A stretch of 40,170 bases of DNA from Akkermansia muciniphila (GCA_945888515.1 CAMDAD010000028.1:1-40170), one strand, 5' to 3'. Shown: positions 24,649-34,592, numbered from the stretch's first letter. The notes: generated by a model not told the origin, from the letters alone. A program made the numbers and translations.

Positions 24649-26250
24649 ATGAACCGACTGCTCTTACTCCTATCCGCGTTCGCTCTCCTGCTCTCCGCCG
24701 CGCCCGTCCACGCGGCAGACGATCACGCCGGCCCACCGAAATTCATCGAGCGCGCTGCTCAGTTCGCCGCACAAGAGAAGGCACAAAACATCACTGGTAT
24801 TTGGGATAAAATCAGCTTCCGCGCCAAACAGGAGCCCATGCTCGCCGTCGCCACGATCATTTTCCTACTGGCCATCTGCCACACCTTCGCCGCCATTCCC
24901 ATCACGAAATACGCGCACAAAGTGCAGCATGATCACGACGAAAAAATCAAAAAGATCGCCCGTGATCACCACACGATGCCGGAAGAGCAAAAGATGGTAT
25001 CATTCAAGGGAACCATTCTCCATTTCTTCGGCGAGGTCGAAGCGATTTTCGGCATCTGGGTCATCGCCCTACTCGCCGCACTACTCTACTTCGTGGGATT
25101 CACCGAGATGAAATCCTACATCATGAACGTGAATTTCACCGAACCCTTGTTCGTGTTTGTGATCATGGCGATCGCCTCGACGCGGCCGATCCTGCGTTTT
25201 GCCGAAAACTGCCTGCGTTACGTGGCCAAGTTCGGCAAGGAATCTCCCGCCGCCTGGTGGCTCTCTATTCTCATCATCGCTCCCCTACTCGGTTCGCTCA
25301 TCACCGAGCCCGCCGCGATGACCATCGCCGCCTTGCTCTTAGCGCGTAAGTTCTACCCACTGCGCCCGAGCCACAATTTCGCGTATGCCACGCTCGGCCT
25401 GCTTTTCGTCAATATCTCCATCGGCGGCGTGATGACCAATTTCGCCGCACCTCCCGTATTGATGGTGGCGAAAAAATGGGAACTCACCACTCCTTACATG
25501 TTCCTGCATTTCGGTGATAAGGCCATGGTTGCCATTATCGTCTCATCCTTGCTTTACTACTTTTATTTCCGCAAGGAGCTGCAAAGCATGGCTAATAAAA
25601 TGGCTGACAAAGATCACGACGGCATCCCTGATTGGTACCAACGTGATACACCCATTCCACTGCAAGTAACACTGACGCACATCCTTTTCATGGCATGGAC
25701 GGTGCTGTTCTCCCATTACCCGCCGCTCTTTATGGGAGGCTTCTTGTTTTTCATCGCGTATAGCAAAGCGACGCGACATCACCAAAACCCCATCGATCTG
25801 CGCGGCCCGATTCTCGTGGGTTTCTTCCTCGGTGCCTTGGTCATTCACGGTGGTCTGCAAGGCTGGTGGCTGGGTCCCATCATCACTTCGCTCACCGAGT
25901 GGCCACTGTTTCTGGGGGCTACGATTCTCACAGGTTTCAATGACAATGCCGCGATCACCTTCCTCGCCAGCCAGGTCGACAACCTCTCGCCTGCACTGAA
26001 ATACAGTGTTCTTGCCGGTGCTGTCACGGGGGGCGGTCTAACAGTCATCGCCAATGCGCCCAACCCAGCGGGGCAATCAATCCTCGGTAAGTTCTTCGGC
26101 GAAGGTGTTTCTCCTCTCAAACTATTCCTTGCAGCTCTCATTCCGACTTTGGTGACCATCGTCATGATGAAATTCATCCCCGATAGCGAGGCACACCGCC
26201 AACTCAACGAGGCAAAAGCCCCGAATGTCGAAGCACCTGCTGCCCACTGA
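24649..26250 (+). CDS. Putative Na+/H+ antiporter (ArsB/NhaD-like superfamily membrane protein)
   Basis: This 533-residue protein has an N-terminal cleavable signal-like segment (M-N-R-L-L-L-L-L...A-A-P-V-H-A-A) and about eleven to twelve hydrophobic helices. Conserved-looking stretches include G-S-L-I-T-E-P-A-A-M-T-I-A, L-G-L-L-F-V-N-I-S-I-G-G and L-T-G-F-N-D-N-A-A-I-T-F-L-A, the last resembling the N-D-N motif of ion-translocating antiporters. The family assignment (putative Na+/H+ antiporters also seen in Chlamydiae) is from memory of these motifs. The transported ion is not proven. Riboflavin synthase starts 4 bases after its stop, suggesting co-transcription. Confidence 0.75.
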   Translation: MNRLLLLLSAFALLLSAAPVHAADDHAGPPKFIERAAQFAAQEKAQNITGIWDKISFRAKQEPMLAVATIIFLLAICHTFAAIPITKYAHKVQHDHDEKIKKIARDHHTMPEEQKMVSFKGTILHFFGEVEAIFGIWVIALLAALLYFVGFTEMKSYIMNVNFTEPLFVFVIMAIASTRPILRFAENCLRYVAKFGKESPAAWWLSILIIAPLLGSLITEPAAMTIAALLLARKFYPLRPSHNFAYATLGLLFVNISIGGVMTNFAAPPVLMVAKKWELTTPYMFLHFGDKAMVAIIVSSLLYYFYFRKELQSMANKMADKDHDGIPDWYQRDTPIPLQVTLTHILFMAWTVLFSHYPPLFMGGFLFFIAYSKATRHHQNPIDLRGPILVGFFLGALVIHGGLQGWWLGPIITSLTEWPLFLGATILTGFNDNAAITFLASQVDNLSPALKYSVLAGAVTGGGLTVIANAPNPAGQSILGKFFGEGVSPLKLFLAALIPTLVTIVMMKFIPDSEAHRQLNEAKAPNVEAPAAH

Positions 26251-26254
26251 GATC

Positions 26255-26842
26255 ATGTTTACCGGACTGGTAGAAACCACAGGTCGCGTCATCTCTTTGC
26301 AAGAGCGCGGCGAGCAAGCGCGTCTGCTCTTGCAGATTCCCTTCGCGCCAGAACTGGAACTCGGCGAATCCGTAGCAGTGAATGGCTGTTGCCTGACGGT
26401 GGCGGCAATCCAGGAAAATACCATCGCCTTTGATCTGTTAGCCCAGACTTTGTCACTGACATCGTTAGGCGCACTACGCGAAAATTCGCTCGTTAATCTC
26501 GAACGAGCCTTGCTGCCCACCACCCGTCTTGGCGGGCATTTCGTACAAGGGCACGTCGATGCCACTGGATCCATTCTCGATCTCTCTCCCCGGGGACAAG
26601 ACCACCGCCTGGAAATTTCTTTACCAGAAAAAGTCCAACGCTACTGCATTCCGCAAGGCTCCATCGCCATCGATGGCATTTCACTCACCATCGCAGAACT
26701 TCATGAACACAGCGCTGTGTTCTGGATCATCCCACACACGATCTCGCGAACGAACTTGCAGGACAAAACCATCGGCGCGCCCGTCAATCTCGAAGCCGAT
26801 CTATTAGCCAAATACGCCGCCCGTTTTCACGAAGCGCGCTGA
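26255..26842 (+). CDS. ribE: Riboflavin synthase alpha chain
   Basis: The 195-residue enzyme dismutates two 6,7-dimethyl-8-ribityllumazine molecules to riboflavin, the last step of vitamin B2 synthesis. It begins with the invariant M-F-T-G-L-V-E and has the two lumazine-binding repeats: [10 protein letters not shown] in the first and [10 protein letters not shown] in the second, plus [10 protein letters not shown]. Length matches the family (about 200-215). The start at 26255 is fixed by M-F-T-G. No FMN riboswitch was seen upstream, and expression probably depends on the antiporter promoter. The 3' end overlaps convergent arsC by 16 bases. Confidence 0.95.
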   Translation: MFTGLVETTGRVISLQERGEQARLLLQIPFAPELELGESVAVNGCCLTVAAIQENTIAFDLLAQTLSLTSLGALRENSLVNLERALLPTTRLGGHFVQGHVDATGSILDLSPRGQDHRLEISLPEKVQRYCIPQGSIAIDGISLTIAELHEHSAVFWIIPHTISRTNLQDKTIGAPVNLEADLLAKYAARFHEAR

Positions 26843-27261
26843 TCCAATCGCCCCGCGGCATAGGCCTGAAACACCCGCGCGATCTCATCACGCACGCGAC
26901 GGAAAACCTGAATCTGCTCTTCCTCCGTGCCCGTCGCGTGCGCCGGATCGTCGAAGCCCCAGTGATGGCGGTTCACCTGTCCCGGAAACATCGGGCATGC
27001 CTGATCGGCATTGCCGCAGACAGTGATGACCGTCTCCACTTGCTGATCGAGAAACTCGTTCAGATGCTTCGAATGATGCGCGGAAAGATCGATGCCGATT
27101 TCCGCCATCGCCTTGATCGCGAGCGGGTGCACATAACCTGCCGGATTGGATCCAGCGCTGGCAACAGTAAAATCATCCCCCAGCGCACGCCGCAATAAGC
27201 CTTCGGCCAAATGGGAGCGACAGGAATTTCCCGTACAAAGAATCAGGATTAATGGTTTCAT
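26827..27261 (-). CDS. arsC: Arsenate reductase, thioredoxin-coupled (low-molecular-weight phosphatase fold)
   Basis: This 144-residue ArsC reduces arsenate to arsenite using a cysteine relay. The P-loop C9-T-G-N-S-C14-R-S is the arsenate-binding site, and C82 and C89 ([10 protein letters not shown]) form the relay disulfide that thioredoxin reduces, as in the Staphylococcus pI258 type. D105-P (D-D-P) is the expected acid loop. It is the last gene of the ars operon, and its ATG overlaps the acr3 stop (27261-27258, ATGA). All catalytic residues are present. The 3' end overlaps ribE on the other strand. Confidence 0.95.
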   Translation of the reverse strand: MKPLILILCTGNSCRSHLAEGLLRRALGDDFTVASAGSNPAGYVHPLAIKAMAEIGIDLSAHHSKHLNEFLDQQVETVITVCGNADQACPMFPGQVNRHHWGFDDPAHATGTEEEQIQVFRRVRDEIARVFQAYAAGRLDQRAS

Positions 27262-28316
27262 AAAGTATGACGAGTAAAAAAATAATTACGAAGAAAAAAC
27301 GACACATAAACCAAACCAATCAATGCAGGCACTTCGATCAGAGGACCCACCACCGCCGCGAAAGCGACGCCTGAGTCCAGACCAAAGACAGCGATTGCCA
27401 CTGCAATCGCGAGTTCAAAATTATTGCCCGCCGAGGTGAATGCCACACTCGCGGTGCGCGGATAGTCCGATCCCAGTTTCGCCGCCATGACAAAACTCAC
27501 GAGGAACATCACCGCGAAATAGATCACTAAGGGAATCGCAATGCGCAGCACGTCCAGCGGCAGACGCACGATGGCATCGCCTTTGTAGGTGAACATCAGC
27601 ACGATCGTGAACAGCAACGCCATCAAGGTCAGCGGCGCGATTTTTGGGAGGAACCTGCTCTCATACCATTCCTCTCCTTTCACCTTCACTAGCAGCACAC
27701 GACACATAGCCCCCACAGCAAAAGGAATGCCGAGATAAATCAGTACACTCTGAAAAATGTCCGACATCGCAATCGGCACGATCACACCTTTCAGCCCGAC
27801 GTAGGGCGGCAGCACGGTGATGAAAAACCAAGCGTAGGCACTGTAAAACAGAATCTGCGCGATGCTGTTGAGTGCCACCAGGCCCGCCGCATACTCGCTG
27901 CTGCCCTTGGCAAGATGATTCCATACCAGCACCATCGCGATGCAACGCGCGATGCCCACGAGGATCAAACCGATCATGTAATCCGGTTGATCACGCAAAA
28001 AAACCACCGCCAAGATCCACATCAATACCGGACCAATGATCCAGTTCTGCACCAAGGATAGCGAAAGGATTTTTTTGTTGGCGAACACCTTCGGCATCTC
28101 GGCATAACGCACTTTTGCCAAGGGCGGAATCATCATCACGATCAAGCCAATCGCGAGCGGGATGTTGGTGGTGCCAACCGTCATCGGCGCAAAAAAAGCC
28201 GCCGGATCGGCAATCACAAAGTTTCCTAACAAAACGCCTAGGCCCATGGCCGCAAAAATCCAGACCGTCAGGTAGCGGTCGAGAAACGACATGTTTTTTG
28301 CGATTGATTCTGTCAT
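27258..28316 (-). CDS. acr3: Acr3-type arsenite efflux permease
   Basis: The 352-residue permease has ten hydrophobic helices and the ACR3 family signature G-I-A-R-C125-I-A-M-V-L-V-W-N, whose cysteine is required for arsenite transport in characterised members. A second conserved region, [15 protein letters not shown], lies near residue 295. It exports the arsenite produced by ArsC, and the upstream ArsA and ArsD may energise and feed it. It is annotated arsB in some genomes, but belongs to the ACR3 family rather than the E. coli ArsB family. ATGA overlaps occur at both ends. Confidence 0.95.
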   Translation of the reverse strand: MTESIAKNMSFLDRYLTVWIFAAMGLGVLLGNFVIADPAAFFAPMTVGTTNIPLAIGLIVMMIPPLAKVRYAEMPKVFANKKILSLSLVQNWIIGPVLMWILAVVFLRDQPDYMIGLILVGIARCIAMVLVWNHLAKGSSEYAAGLVALNSIAQILFYSAYAWFFITVLPPYVGLKGVIVPIAMSDIFQSVLIYLGIPFAVGAMCRVLLVKVKGEEWYESRFLPKIAPLTLMALLFTIVLMFTYKGDAIVRLPLDVLRIAIPLVIYFAVMFLVSFVMAAKLGSDYPRTASVAFTSAGNNFELAIAVAIAVFGLDSGVAFAAVVGPLIEVPALIGLVYVSFFLRNYFFTRHTL

Positions 28317-30100
28317 GATTTTTTTGATTCAGACAATGCGAACAAAGCGGCAACGCCCACTGGTTCCTCCACTTGCCACGGCAGCCAGGCCACGCGCTTG
28401 GCATGTGTTTGCGCGACTTCCGTGAGATAGCGATGCTCGGATTCTTCGCGCCGCATCAGCAAGGGATCACAGGTGCCGCAGCCTAACAAACTTTGATTCA
28501 TCACCCACGCAAACGGCTCGATCTGCGCGCGACGCAGGTCTTCTTGCAGTGCGGCGGCTTCGTGAATGGGCGTCGCCTCGGGCACGGCAACTAGGATCAT
28601 CGCGGTGTAGTGGTGATCGCGCAATCGCTCTAACAAACGCAACACTTCTTCCGGTTGCGATGTTCCTGTCTGCCGCTCCAGCTCGCGTTGATAGGCCTCG
28701 CTGGCATCTAACAAAAGTAGCGTATGACCGGTCGGCGCGGTATCCAGCACGACAAAGCCTTTTTCTCCCTGCGCCACTTCCCGCGCAAACGCACGAAACA
28801 CCGCGATCTCTTCGGTGCAGGGCGAACGCAAGTCTTCTTCTAACAAAGCGCGCGCCGATTCATCGAGATGCGCTGATTGCTCGGCCATCACCATCGCGGT
28901 GTAAGCGGCCGTTTCCGCCGCCGGATCGATTTTGCTTAGCGTCAATCTTTCCATTTGCCCATCGAGCGTCTGCGCCACATGCGCGGCGGGATCGGTGGTG
29001 CTGAGATGGACAGCATGGCCACGCTTCGCCAAAGAAACGGCAATTGCCGCCGCAACGGTGGTCTTTCCTACACCACCCTTGCCCATGGTCATGATCACGC
29101 CACGTCCGCGTTTTTCCAGCTCATCGACCAATTCACTGAGGCGCAGCATAGCCGGTGCCTGCCAGTCGTTCTTTTGCACAGTCGTAAGATCCGACACTTC
29201 GTTTTCTAACAATTTCCACAATCCCGCCACGCCGAGAATGTTGATCGCTTTCAATGGCACGAGGAAAGTCGGTAAGCTATTGATGAATTCGCTTGCTTGT
29301 TCCAGCGCCATGCGACCGCGCTCTTGCATCGCTTGTGAAATCTTATCATGCGGGCAATCCGTGGTGAACGATCCATTGATCACAAGCTGCTGCTGCGTCA
29401 CTCCGAGTTGCTGCAGTTCGGTCGATGTGCGCTTCGCCTCGCGTAAAGAAGCGCGTTGTGGACGGCTGACAAGCACTAGGGTCGTCAGTCGCGGATCCGC
29501 CAGTGTCGCCACCGCCGCTTCATAAATCGCACGTTGTTTTTCCAAACCGGCCAAAGGACCAAGACAGGAGGTGCCACTTTGGTTGTCATCGAGAAATTGA
29601 TCCCACGCCTTCGCCAAACTCATCAACCGCAAAGTGTGCCCCGTCGGCGCGGTATCGAACACGATGTGATCATACTGCGCTACCGATGCCGCATCGCCAA
29701 TCAAACCCGCAAACTCATCGAACGCGGCAATTTCGACCGTGCACGATCCCGAAAGTTGCTCCTCCATGCTGCGCAGAGCCGTTTCAGGCAAGATGCCGCG
29801 CATCGGGCCGATCAACCGCTCGCGATAGGCTGCCGCAGCTTCCACGGGATTGATGTTCAGTGCGTCCAGTCCCTTCACTCCAGCAATCGCCGTCGGATGA
29901 TTGGTGAGCTTTGTGTCTAACACCTCGTCAAGGTTTGATGCTGGATCGGTGCTGACTAGCAACACGCGCTTGCCCGCTTCGGCGAGACGCAGCGCCGTCG
30001 CGCAGGACAACGAAGTTTTCCCCACGCCTCCTTTCCCAGTGAAAAACAAATACCGCGTCGCAATAGCGGGATCAGGAAGATACTGGGGCAGAGCGTTCAT
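28313..30100 (-). CDS. arsA: ArsA arsenical pump-driving ATPase (duplicated)
   Basis: This 595-residue protein has two homologous ATPase halves, each with a deviant Walker [12 protein letters not shown] (near 21-31) and [10 protein letters not shown] (near 342-351). Each half also has a D-T-A-P-T-G-H-T-L switch motif. The tandem layout is that of pump ArsA, in which metalloid binding stimulates ATP hydrolysis and drives the efflux permease. The candidate metalloid cysteines (the C-P-H-D and C-G-T-C-D regions) are present. The start ATG at 30100 overlaps the arsD stop; an extension to 30211 would lie inside arsD. Confidence 0.95.
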   Translation of the reverse strand: MNALPQYLPDPAIATRYLFFTGKGGVGKTSLSCATALRLAEAGKRVLLVSTDPASNLDEVLDTKLTNHPTAIAGVKGLDALNINPVEAAAAYRERLIGPMRGILPETALRSMEEQLSGSCTVEIAAFDEFAGLIGDAASVAQYDHIVFDTAPTGHTLRLMSLAKAWDQFLDDNQSGTSCLGPLAGLEKQRAIYEAAVATLADPRLTTLVLVSRPQRASLREAKRTSTELQQLGVTQQQLVINGSFTTDCPHDKISQAMQERGRMALEQASEFINSLPTFLVPLKAINILGVAGLWKLLENEVSDLTTVQKNDWQAPAMLRLSELVDELEKRGRGVIMTMGKGGVGKTTVAAAIAVSLAKRGHAVHLSTTDPAAHVAQTLDGQMERLTLSKIDPAAETAAYTAMVMAEQSAHLDESARALLEEDLRSPCTEEIAVFRAFAREVAQGEKGFVVLDTAPTGHTLLLLDASEAYQRELERQTGTSQPEEVLRLLERLRDHHYTAMILVAVPEATPIHEAAALQEDLRRAQIEPFAWVMNQSLLGCGTCDPLLMRREESEHRYLTEVAQTHAKRVAWLPWQVEEPVGVAALFALSESKKS

Positions 30101-30426
30101 TTCGCTTCCTCCTTCGCCGCAAAATCGCGCACCCACTCGCGGCGCTCTTCTTGCGTGGGATAACGGCCTTTCATCCGCAGCACACCATCGCAAAACACCA
30201 GCGGTAGGCATTCCGTCCCCTCCGCGCGCAGCAGTTCCTGCACCGCAGGATTCTGTGCAAAGGCGATCGCTTGCTGGCTGAGGTTGTAGCGATCGATCTT
30301 GACACCGCGCTGCGAAAACTGCGCCAGCATCGCCGCGAAGTTGATGAGATCAGGGTCGATGCTCGTGCCACAAATGCCCGTGGAGCAGCACATGGGTGGA
30401 TCGTATACTTGGATGTGAGTGATCAT
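30097..30426 (-). CDS. arsD: ArsD arsenic metallochaperone
   Basis: This 109-residue thioredoxin-fold protein carries the arsenite-binding C13-C14 and C19 (M-C-C-S-T-G-I-C) that hand As(III) to ArsA. The rest matches ArsD, with I-N-F-A-A-M-L and L-P-L-V-F-C-D-G-V. C-terminal vicinal cysteine pairs seen in some ArsD proteins are absent, as in many shorter homologues. It starts 6 bases after arsR, and its stop overlaps arsA (ATGA). Confidence 0.93.
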   Translation of the reverse strand: MITHIQVYDPPMCCSTGICGTSIDPDLINFAAMLAQFSQRGVKIDRYNLSQQAIAFAQNPAVQELLRAEGTECLPLVFCDGVLRMKGRYPTQEERREWVRDFAAKEEAK

Positions 30427-30432
30427 TGTTTT

Positions 30433-30747
30433 TTATATTTTGTTCGAGTGAAAGTCGTCGAGACAACAAAAAAGGTTCATCAGACAGGGCTTGCGCAGAC
30501 TGTAAAAAACCTGCGTGCCACGTCGCTCATCAGTGACGATCCGGACACTGCGCAAGACCGCTAGGTGATTGGAAACGGTCGAGATGTCGAGCTGCACCAA
30601 CGCCGTAAGATCGGCCACGCAGTGCTCGCCGTCAGCGAGGGCTTTTACAATCATCACTCGCGACGGATTGCTCAGCGCTTTGAACACATCCGCCGCACGA
30701 CGGAAATCCTCTTTGGTTTTGAGTCTTTTTGTACCGCACGTTTTCAT
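30433..30747 (-). CDS. arsR: ArsR-family arsenite-responsive repressor
   Basis: This 104-residue winged-helix repressor (L-S-N-P-S-R-V-M-I-V, then D-I-S-T-V-S-N-H-L-A-V-L) heads the ars operon. The classic CxC in helix 3 is replaced by E-H-C43-V-A. The C-terminus has C88, C94 and C95 (K-P-C-L-M-N-L-F-C-C), an arrangement closer to ArsR proteins that bind arsenite through C-terminal cysteines (Acidithiobacillus-type). It probably represses its own promoter, where the -10 region carries a tandem GGCAAAAT repeat. The start is ATG at 30747, almost at the predicted transcription start. Confidence 0.93.
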   Translation of the reverse strand: MKTCGTKRLKTKEDFRRAADVFKALSNPSRVMIVKALADGEHCVADLTALVQLDISTVSNHLAVLRSVRIVTDERRGTQVFYSLRKPCLMNLFCCLDDFHSNKI

Positions 30748-30755
30748 TTCCCAAA

Positions 30756-30784
30756 CTATTTTGCCATTTTGCCAAATAAGTCAA
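30756..30784 (-). promoter_or_regulatory. Promoter and likely operator of the ars operon
   Basis: On the minus strand TTGACT (30784-30779), a 17-base spacer and AAATAG (30761-30756) lie 8 bases upstream of arsR. Inside the spacer and -10, GGCAAAAT is repeated in tandem (30773-30766 and 30765-30758), which would suit repressor binding over the core promoter. The operator role is inferred. Confidence 0.5.
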
Positions 30785-30823
30785 GTTAAATCCTGAAAAT
30801 TGGTGACGAATCCATGGATCGGA

Positions 30824-33800
30824 TCAGGAAAGTGCACATTTGACAACCAGCCCGGCATGAATGCCGAGAAGTAGACAATCGATGGACTCGGTCGTGATCC
30901 CCAGCGCACTCGCGATCAACATCCGGTAGAGGTGCAATTGCTCGGTATGTTTCTCGTGCAGTTCCCGCGCATCGTCTGTGCGATCCGTCTTATAGTCGAT
31001 GATTTCCGCGCGGAAGATCTTGTTGTTTTCATCTCGGAAAAGATGCAATCGATCGATGATGCCACGCACCCACACGCCATCGACATGCCCTTCCACTGGG
31101 ATCTCGCGCTGCAGCTCTACCTTGCGTTGGCGTTTTTCCAAACAGTCTCGCCACTCTGGGCGTTGCAAGACGTTTGCGAGCCGCTCGGCCATTTCTCCTT
31201 CTCCGGAAAAGGGTGCCTCGTCCAGCCAACCTATGGTTTCCATCAAGGCATGCATGGCGGTGCCGTATTGCATGCCAGCCGTGAAGCCCTGCGCGGCTTT
31301 GGATGCCGTTTTTGCCCTGTGCCGCAGCACCGCCTTACCCAGTGAAGGTCGCTCGGGTTGTGGATCCGCTTTGAGGTCATCGACCTCAGCAAAACACTCG
31401 CTGCTCCCTGCCTCGAAGATCACGCCGCTATTCCCGGCACAGGAATCCATAAGCCACTGCGCGAGGGAGTTGTTATCGTCCTTGAGTTCCTTCTCTTCTA
31501 ACAACACATAAAGCCCGCGTTTTGCTCGGGTGAGTGCGACATACAGCACACACATCGCTTCGTATTTCTGCTGCTCACTCCAGATCTCCTCCGCTTCACG
31601 CAACGGCGGCAAAAGGCGACGCACCCACTGCGGCGGGGTTTTGCAAATCCAATCTGGACCCTGGGCAATCGTGAAATTTCCAGCGTCAGGAATCGAGTCG
31701 CGCGAAATCATGGGCAGCACGACCACATCGAAGCCAAGGCCTTTCGATTTATGGATGGTCAATACCTGCACCTCTGCCGCGCCCGGGCTTTGCACCACCA
31801 TCAATTTTTCTAGTACCTGAGCCGCCGCTTTCGCCGAACCCATACCAGATTGATCTACCGCGCGAAGGGCTTGCAAGAGTTCATCACTACGATGTCGCCC
31901 GAAGAGAGAAAAATTCGCCCAGTGAGCATCGAGAATCGATTGGGCCAAACAAGCCACGCCCTGCTCGGCGATCACTTTCTGGCAGCCACTCCACACGAAC
32001 TCGCCAAAGCGCGAAATGAGATCGGGCCAGCACTGCGACATCCGAACGACTTCCTCCGCATATGTGTCCGACGGGTCAGCGAGCCAGCGCAGCAGATGCA
32101 GCAGAGTCACTCCGATAGGATTGTCCTTCGCGGGCGCGCGCTGCCCATCCTCTATGACCGCGAAACCATTCTGGCGCAGATAATCCGCTACCTCGAGTAG
32201 TTCCTTGTTCGTGCGCACTAGCACTCCGCAGCTGAGTTGTTTGCGGGAAATGCCTACCTCGTGGAGGATGGCAACCATGCGCTGCAACCGCGCGTCTTTT
32301 TCCTCGTTTTCCACAATGCATTCCACTCGGGCGTGACCGCGCATCTCCTGCTTCGCCGCGATGTGATCCTCCCACTCCCAACGTATGGCGGCGGAGCCAT
32401 AGAGCGATTTCATCGTCGCACCATTTCCGCATACACGATTCACCAACTCCAACACTTCCGATGCCGAACGATAGGATTTTTTCATCGTCTCGACCGCAAG
32501 ATGATCGCCGTAGTGATCGCGCAATTCATCAAAGAGCTTAACATCACCACCGCGCCACGCATAGATTGCCTGCTTCTTGTCACCGACGAGAAAGATCGAG
32601 CCTTCGTCATTTGCCGCAGCTTCATCAATCAAAGGCGATAGCCCCAGCCAATCGACACGACTGGTGTCCTGAAATTCATCAAGCATCCAGTGCTGGTACT
32701 TGGCGTCTAGGCGGTAATCCAGGGCCTCGCGCATGAGACGTTTGTCCTCCTGCAAGGCCCACTCACCCATCTTGGCCTTCACATCATCGAAGCCGAATTT
32801 CCCTTTGCGCCGCAGTCGCCGCTCACAGACCTGATCAAACATCTTAATCACCTCTGCCACTGCGCGAGTGCTCTCACAAGCACTCGCCATTTCCGCTTTC
32901 GCGGCACAGTTCAAGGCATCACAAATGAGTTCAAACACCGAAGCAGGAACGTCAAAATTCTTGTAGAGAGATATCGTTTGATCACCTTCCTTAGAGTCTG
33001 CCGCCAGGTCCATCAACTGCTCTAACATCTTTCCACTTTTCCCTAGAACACCACTGCCAGTCGTGTGATCCGCAAACAAACGTGCCATCTTTTCCCATGC
33101 AGCGATTTGGCGTTTATCAGTGATACCCAGCAATTCCGATGCCGCAGCGATACGCTCCGCATAGTCGTGCCGCGCGCTCATCCATTGCTCGATGCTGCCA
33201 CCGTCAGCCAGATGTTCTGGTCCCCAGTCCAATCGATCGCCACCGCCCATCCAGTAGCTGTGCCAATGCTTGGTATACCCTTCGATACGCGCGCGCACGG
33301 TGATGCTTTCCTGCCCCATCAGCGACTTGCGGAACGCATGGAAAAACTGCTCGGCTTCCTCTTCGCTCAATTCCTGCTGCAACAAGCTCTGCAGTAAGTT
33401 CTCGCGCACGATGTCCGCCTCGGTCCCCTCGATCAACTGGAACGACGCAGCGGAGATGCCCAACTCTAACGGAAATGCCTTGACCACCTTGGTAAAAAAA
33501 CCATCCATCGTGCCCAACGTCATGCGCGGCAACGCTTTGATCAGCGACTCAAGGATACACAAAAAATCCACATCTCCGAGTTCCCTGCCACTCTCTGCCA
33601 AATCCCGACGCAAGCGCTCCGCCTTCTGCGGATCCAGACTGACCGTGGCCAGTTTGCTAAGGATCGAATCCGTGAACTCACCCGCCGCCTTGCGCGTAAA
33701 GGTCAGCGCCACCATGGATGCCGGATCCACACCCATCGCAATGAAGCCAATAATGCGATTGCTCAGCTGGTAGGTTTTTCCCGACCCAGCCGAAGCAAGC

Positions 33801-33829
33801 ACCATCACATTAGGATCTAAAATTCTCAT
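30824..33829 (-). CDS. addA: AddA/RecB-like UvrD-family helicase-nuclease
   Basis: This 1001-residue protein combines an SF1 helicase (A-S-A-G-S-G-K-T Walker A at about 12-19, D-E-F-Q-D-T Walker B near 393, V-G-D-K-K-Q-A-I-Y motif III, V-L-T-I-H-K-S-K-G-L-G-F motif V, Y-V-A-L-T-R-A motif VI) with a C-terminal PD-(D/E)xK nuclease (A-E-I-I-D-Y-K-T-D near 943, preceded by G-T-A-M-H-A). This is the AddA/RecB arrangement for end resection in recombinational repair and phage-DNA degradation. No AddB or RecC partner is in the window. The start is ATG at 33829 (M-R-I-L-D-P-N). It appears intact. Confidence 0.88.
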   Translation of the reverse strand: MRILDPNVMVLASAGSGKTYQLSNRIIGFIAMGVDPASMVALTFTRKAAGEFTDSILSKLATVSLDPQKAERLRRDLAESGRELGDVDFLCILESLIKALPRMTLGTMDGFFTKVVKAFPLELGISAASFQLIEGTEADIVRENLLQSLLQQELSEEEAEQFFHAFRKSLMGQESITVRARIEGYTKHWHSYWMGGGDRLDWGPEHLADGGSIEQWMSARHDYAERIAAASELLGITDKRQIAAWEKMARLFADHTTGSGVLGKSGKMLEQLMDLAADSKEGDQTISLYKNFDVPASVFELICDALNCAAKAEMASACESTRAVAEVIKMFDQVCERRLRRKGKFGFDDVKAKMGEWALQEDKRLMREALDYRLDAKYQHWMLDEFQDTSRVDWLGLSPLIDEAAANDEGSIFLVGDKKQAIYAWRGGDVKLFDELRDHYGDHLAVETMKKSYRSASEVLELVNRVCGNGATMKSLYGSAAIRWEWEDHIAAKQEMRGHARVECIVENEEKDARLQRMVAILHEVGISRKQLSCGVLVRTNKELLEVADYLRQNGFAVIEDGQRAPAKDNPIGVTLLHLLRWLADPSDTYAEEVVRMSQCWPDLISRFGEFVWSGCQKVIAEQGVACLAQSILDAHWANFSLFGRHRSDELLQALRAVDQSGMGSAKAAAQVLEKLMVVQSPGAAEVQVLTIHKSKGLGFDVVVLPMISRDSIPDAGNFTIAQGPDWICKTPPQWVRRLLPPLREAEEIWSEQQKYEAMCVLYVALTRAKRGLYVLLEEKELKDDNNSLAQWLMDSCAGNSGVIFEAGSSECFAEVDDLKADPQPERPSLGKAVLRHRAKTASKAAQGFTAGMQYGTAMHALMETIGWLDEAPFSGEGEMAERLANVLQRPEWRDCLEKRQRKVELQREIPVEGHVDGVWVRGIIDRLHLFRDENNKIFRAEIIDYKTDRTDDARELHEKHTEQLHLYRMLIASALGITTESIDCLLLGIHAGLVVKCALS

Positions 33830-33835
33830 TCCCCG

Positions 33836-33863
33836 ATCCTATCAACAAAACGCTGTATGTCAC
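33836..33863 (-). promoter_or_regulatory. Promoter of addA (leaderless layout)
   Basis: On the minus strand GTGACA (33863-33858), a 16-base spacer and TAGGAT (33841-33836) end 6 bases before the ATG at 33829. Confidence 0.45.
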
Positions 33864-34051
33864 CAACCAAATACCCCGATACCATCGAATGTTATCGACT
33901 CTCTCAATACCTTATACACCGCGCAGCATACGGCAAATGCCGTGGCTCTGGGTAGTGGGGCTCTGTTGACCGCTTACGCTAGTTCAACTAAGGGCGCAGT
34001 CGAATGGGCTCGTTATCGCTCACCCATTCGCAGCACCCTTTATTGTTCGCT

Positions 34052-34369
34052 TTAGATTTCCATCGCATAGCGCAGTGCTACTCGCACGTCATCCAATGCC
34101 TTACCGTAAAACGTTCCGATTGGTCCTTGTAGCTCGTGATGCTCAACAGCTTGTAAGCCCTGCACATTGGCATAGCTCTTCATCCGCAGAAAGGGACTTG
34201 ATGGCAACTCTACCTCGTATGGTGAATCTCGATATGCGGATGTGATCGGCACACAAAGACCGAGTGCCCTCGGTGGGTTGGAATCCTCGCGTGATACGAC
34301 CAACATCATACGCACCTTGCCACCGGTACCAAGATCAACTCGATACACTTCTCCCGGCTTAGTCGTCAT
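34052..34369 (-). CDS. MazF/PemK-type endoribonuclease toxin
   Basis: This roughly 105-residue toxin begins M-T-T-K-P-G-E-V-Y-R-V-D-L-G and continues K-V-R-M-M-L-V-V-S-R-E-D and L-C-V-P-I-T-S, the PemK/MazF fold and catalytic-arginine pattern. It ends with F-A/Y-A-N-V-Q-G-L-Q-A-V-E-H-H-E-L-like sequence common to the family. It should cut mRNA when free of its antitoxin. Its start lies inside the end of the antitoxin gene: ATG at 34369, with an ATG three codons earlier at 34378 as an alternative. The preceding gene is RelB/DinJ-like rather than MazE-like, a pairing that occurs in some bacteria. Confidence 0.85.
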   Translation of the reverse strand: MTTKPGEVYRVDLGTGGKVRMMLVVSREDSNPPRALGLCVPITSAYRDSPYEVELPSSPFLRMKSYANVQGLQAVEHHELQGPIGTFYGKALDDVRVALRYAMEI

Positions 34370-34586
34370 AGCATGCATCGAGTGCTGCTTGCCTTGCGGA
34401 GGCTGATCGTAAAAGATCCGAATCAGATGGAATCTCTACAGCGAAGGGCAAGCCACGCCGCATCTTCACCTGCGTGAGGAACATCCGAATCGCCTCGGTG
34501 GTCGAAATACCCAAGCACTCAAATACATTCTCCGCTTCCTCCTTGAGGCGCGGTTCCACTCTAGCTCGGACAACTGCTACTTTCAT
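34359..34586 (-). CDS. RelB/DinJ-family antitoxin
   Basis: This 75-residue protein starts M-K-V-A-V-V-R-A-R-V-E-P-R-L-K-E-E-A-E and continues L-G-I-S-T-T-E-A-I-R-M-F-L-T-Q-V, the ribbon-helix-helix pattern of RelB/DinJ antitoxins, followed by a short toxin-wrapping tail. It should bind the toxin and repress the operon. The start at 34586 is preferred over 34604 because a -10 (TACATT) ends 6 bases before it and the extension is not family sequence. Its stop overlaps the toxin gene. Confidence 0.83.
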   Translation of the reverse strand: MKVAVVRARVEPRLKEEAENVFECLGISTTEAIRMFLTQVKMRRGLPFAVEIPSDSDLLRSASARQAALDACYDD

Positions 34587-34592
34587 AGGCCT

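Noticed and set aside
33864-34051. An unbroken reading frame without a start between addA and the MazF-type toxin
   Set aside because: It is under 70 codons, has no start codon in a sensible place and no recognisable family; it may be a gene remnant, but this cannot be supported.
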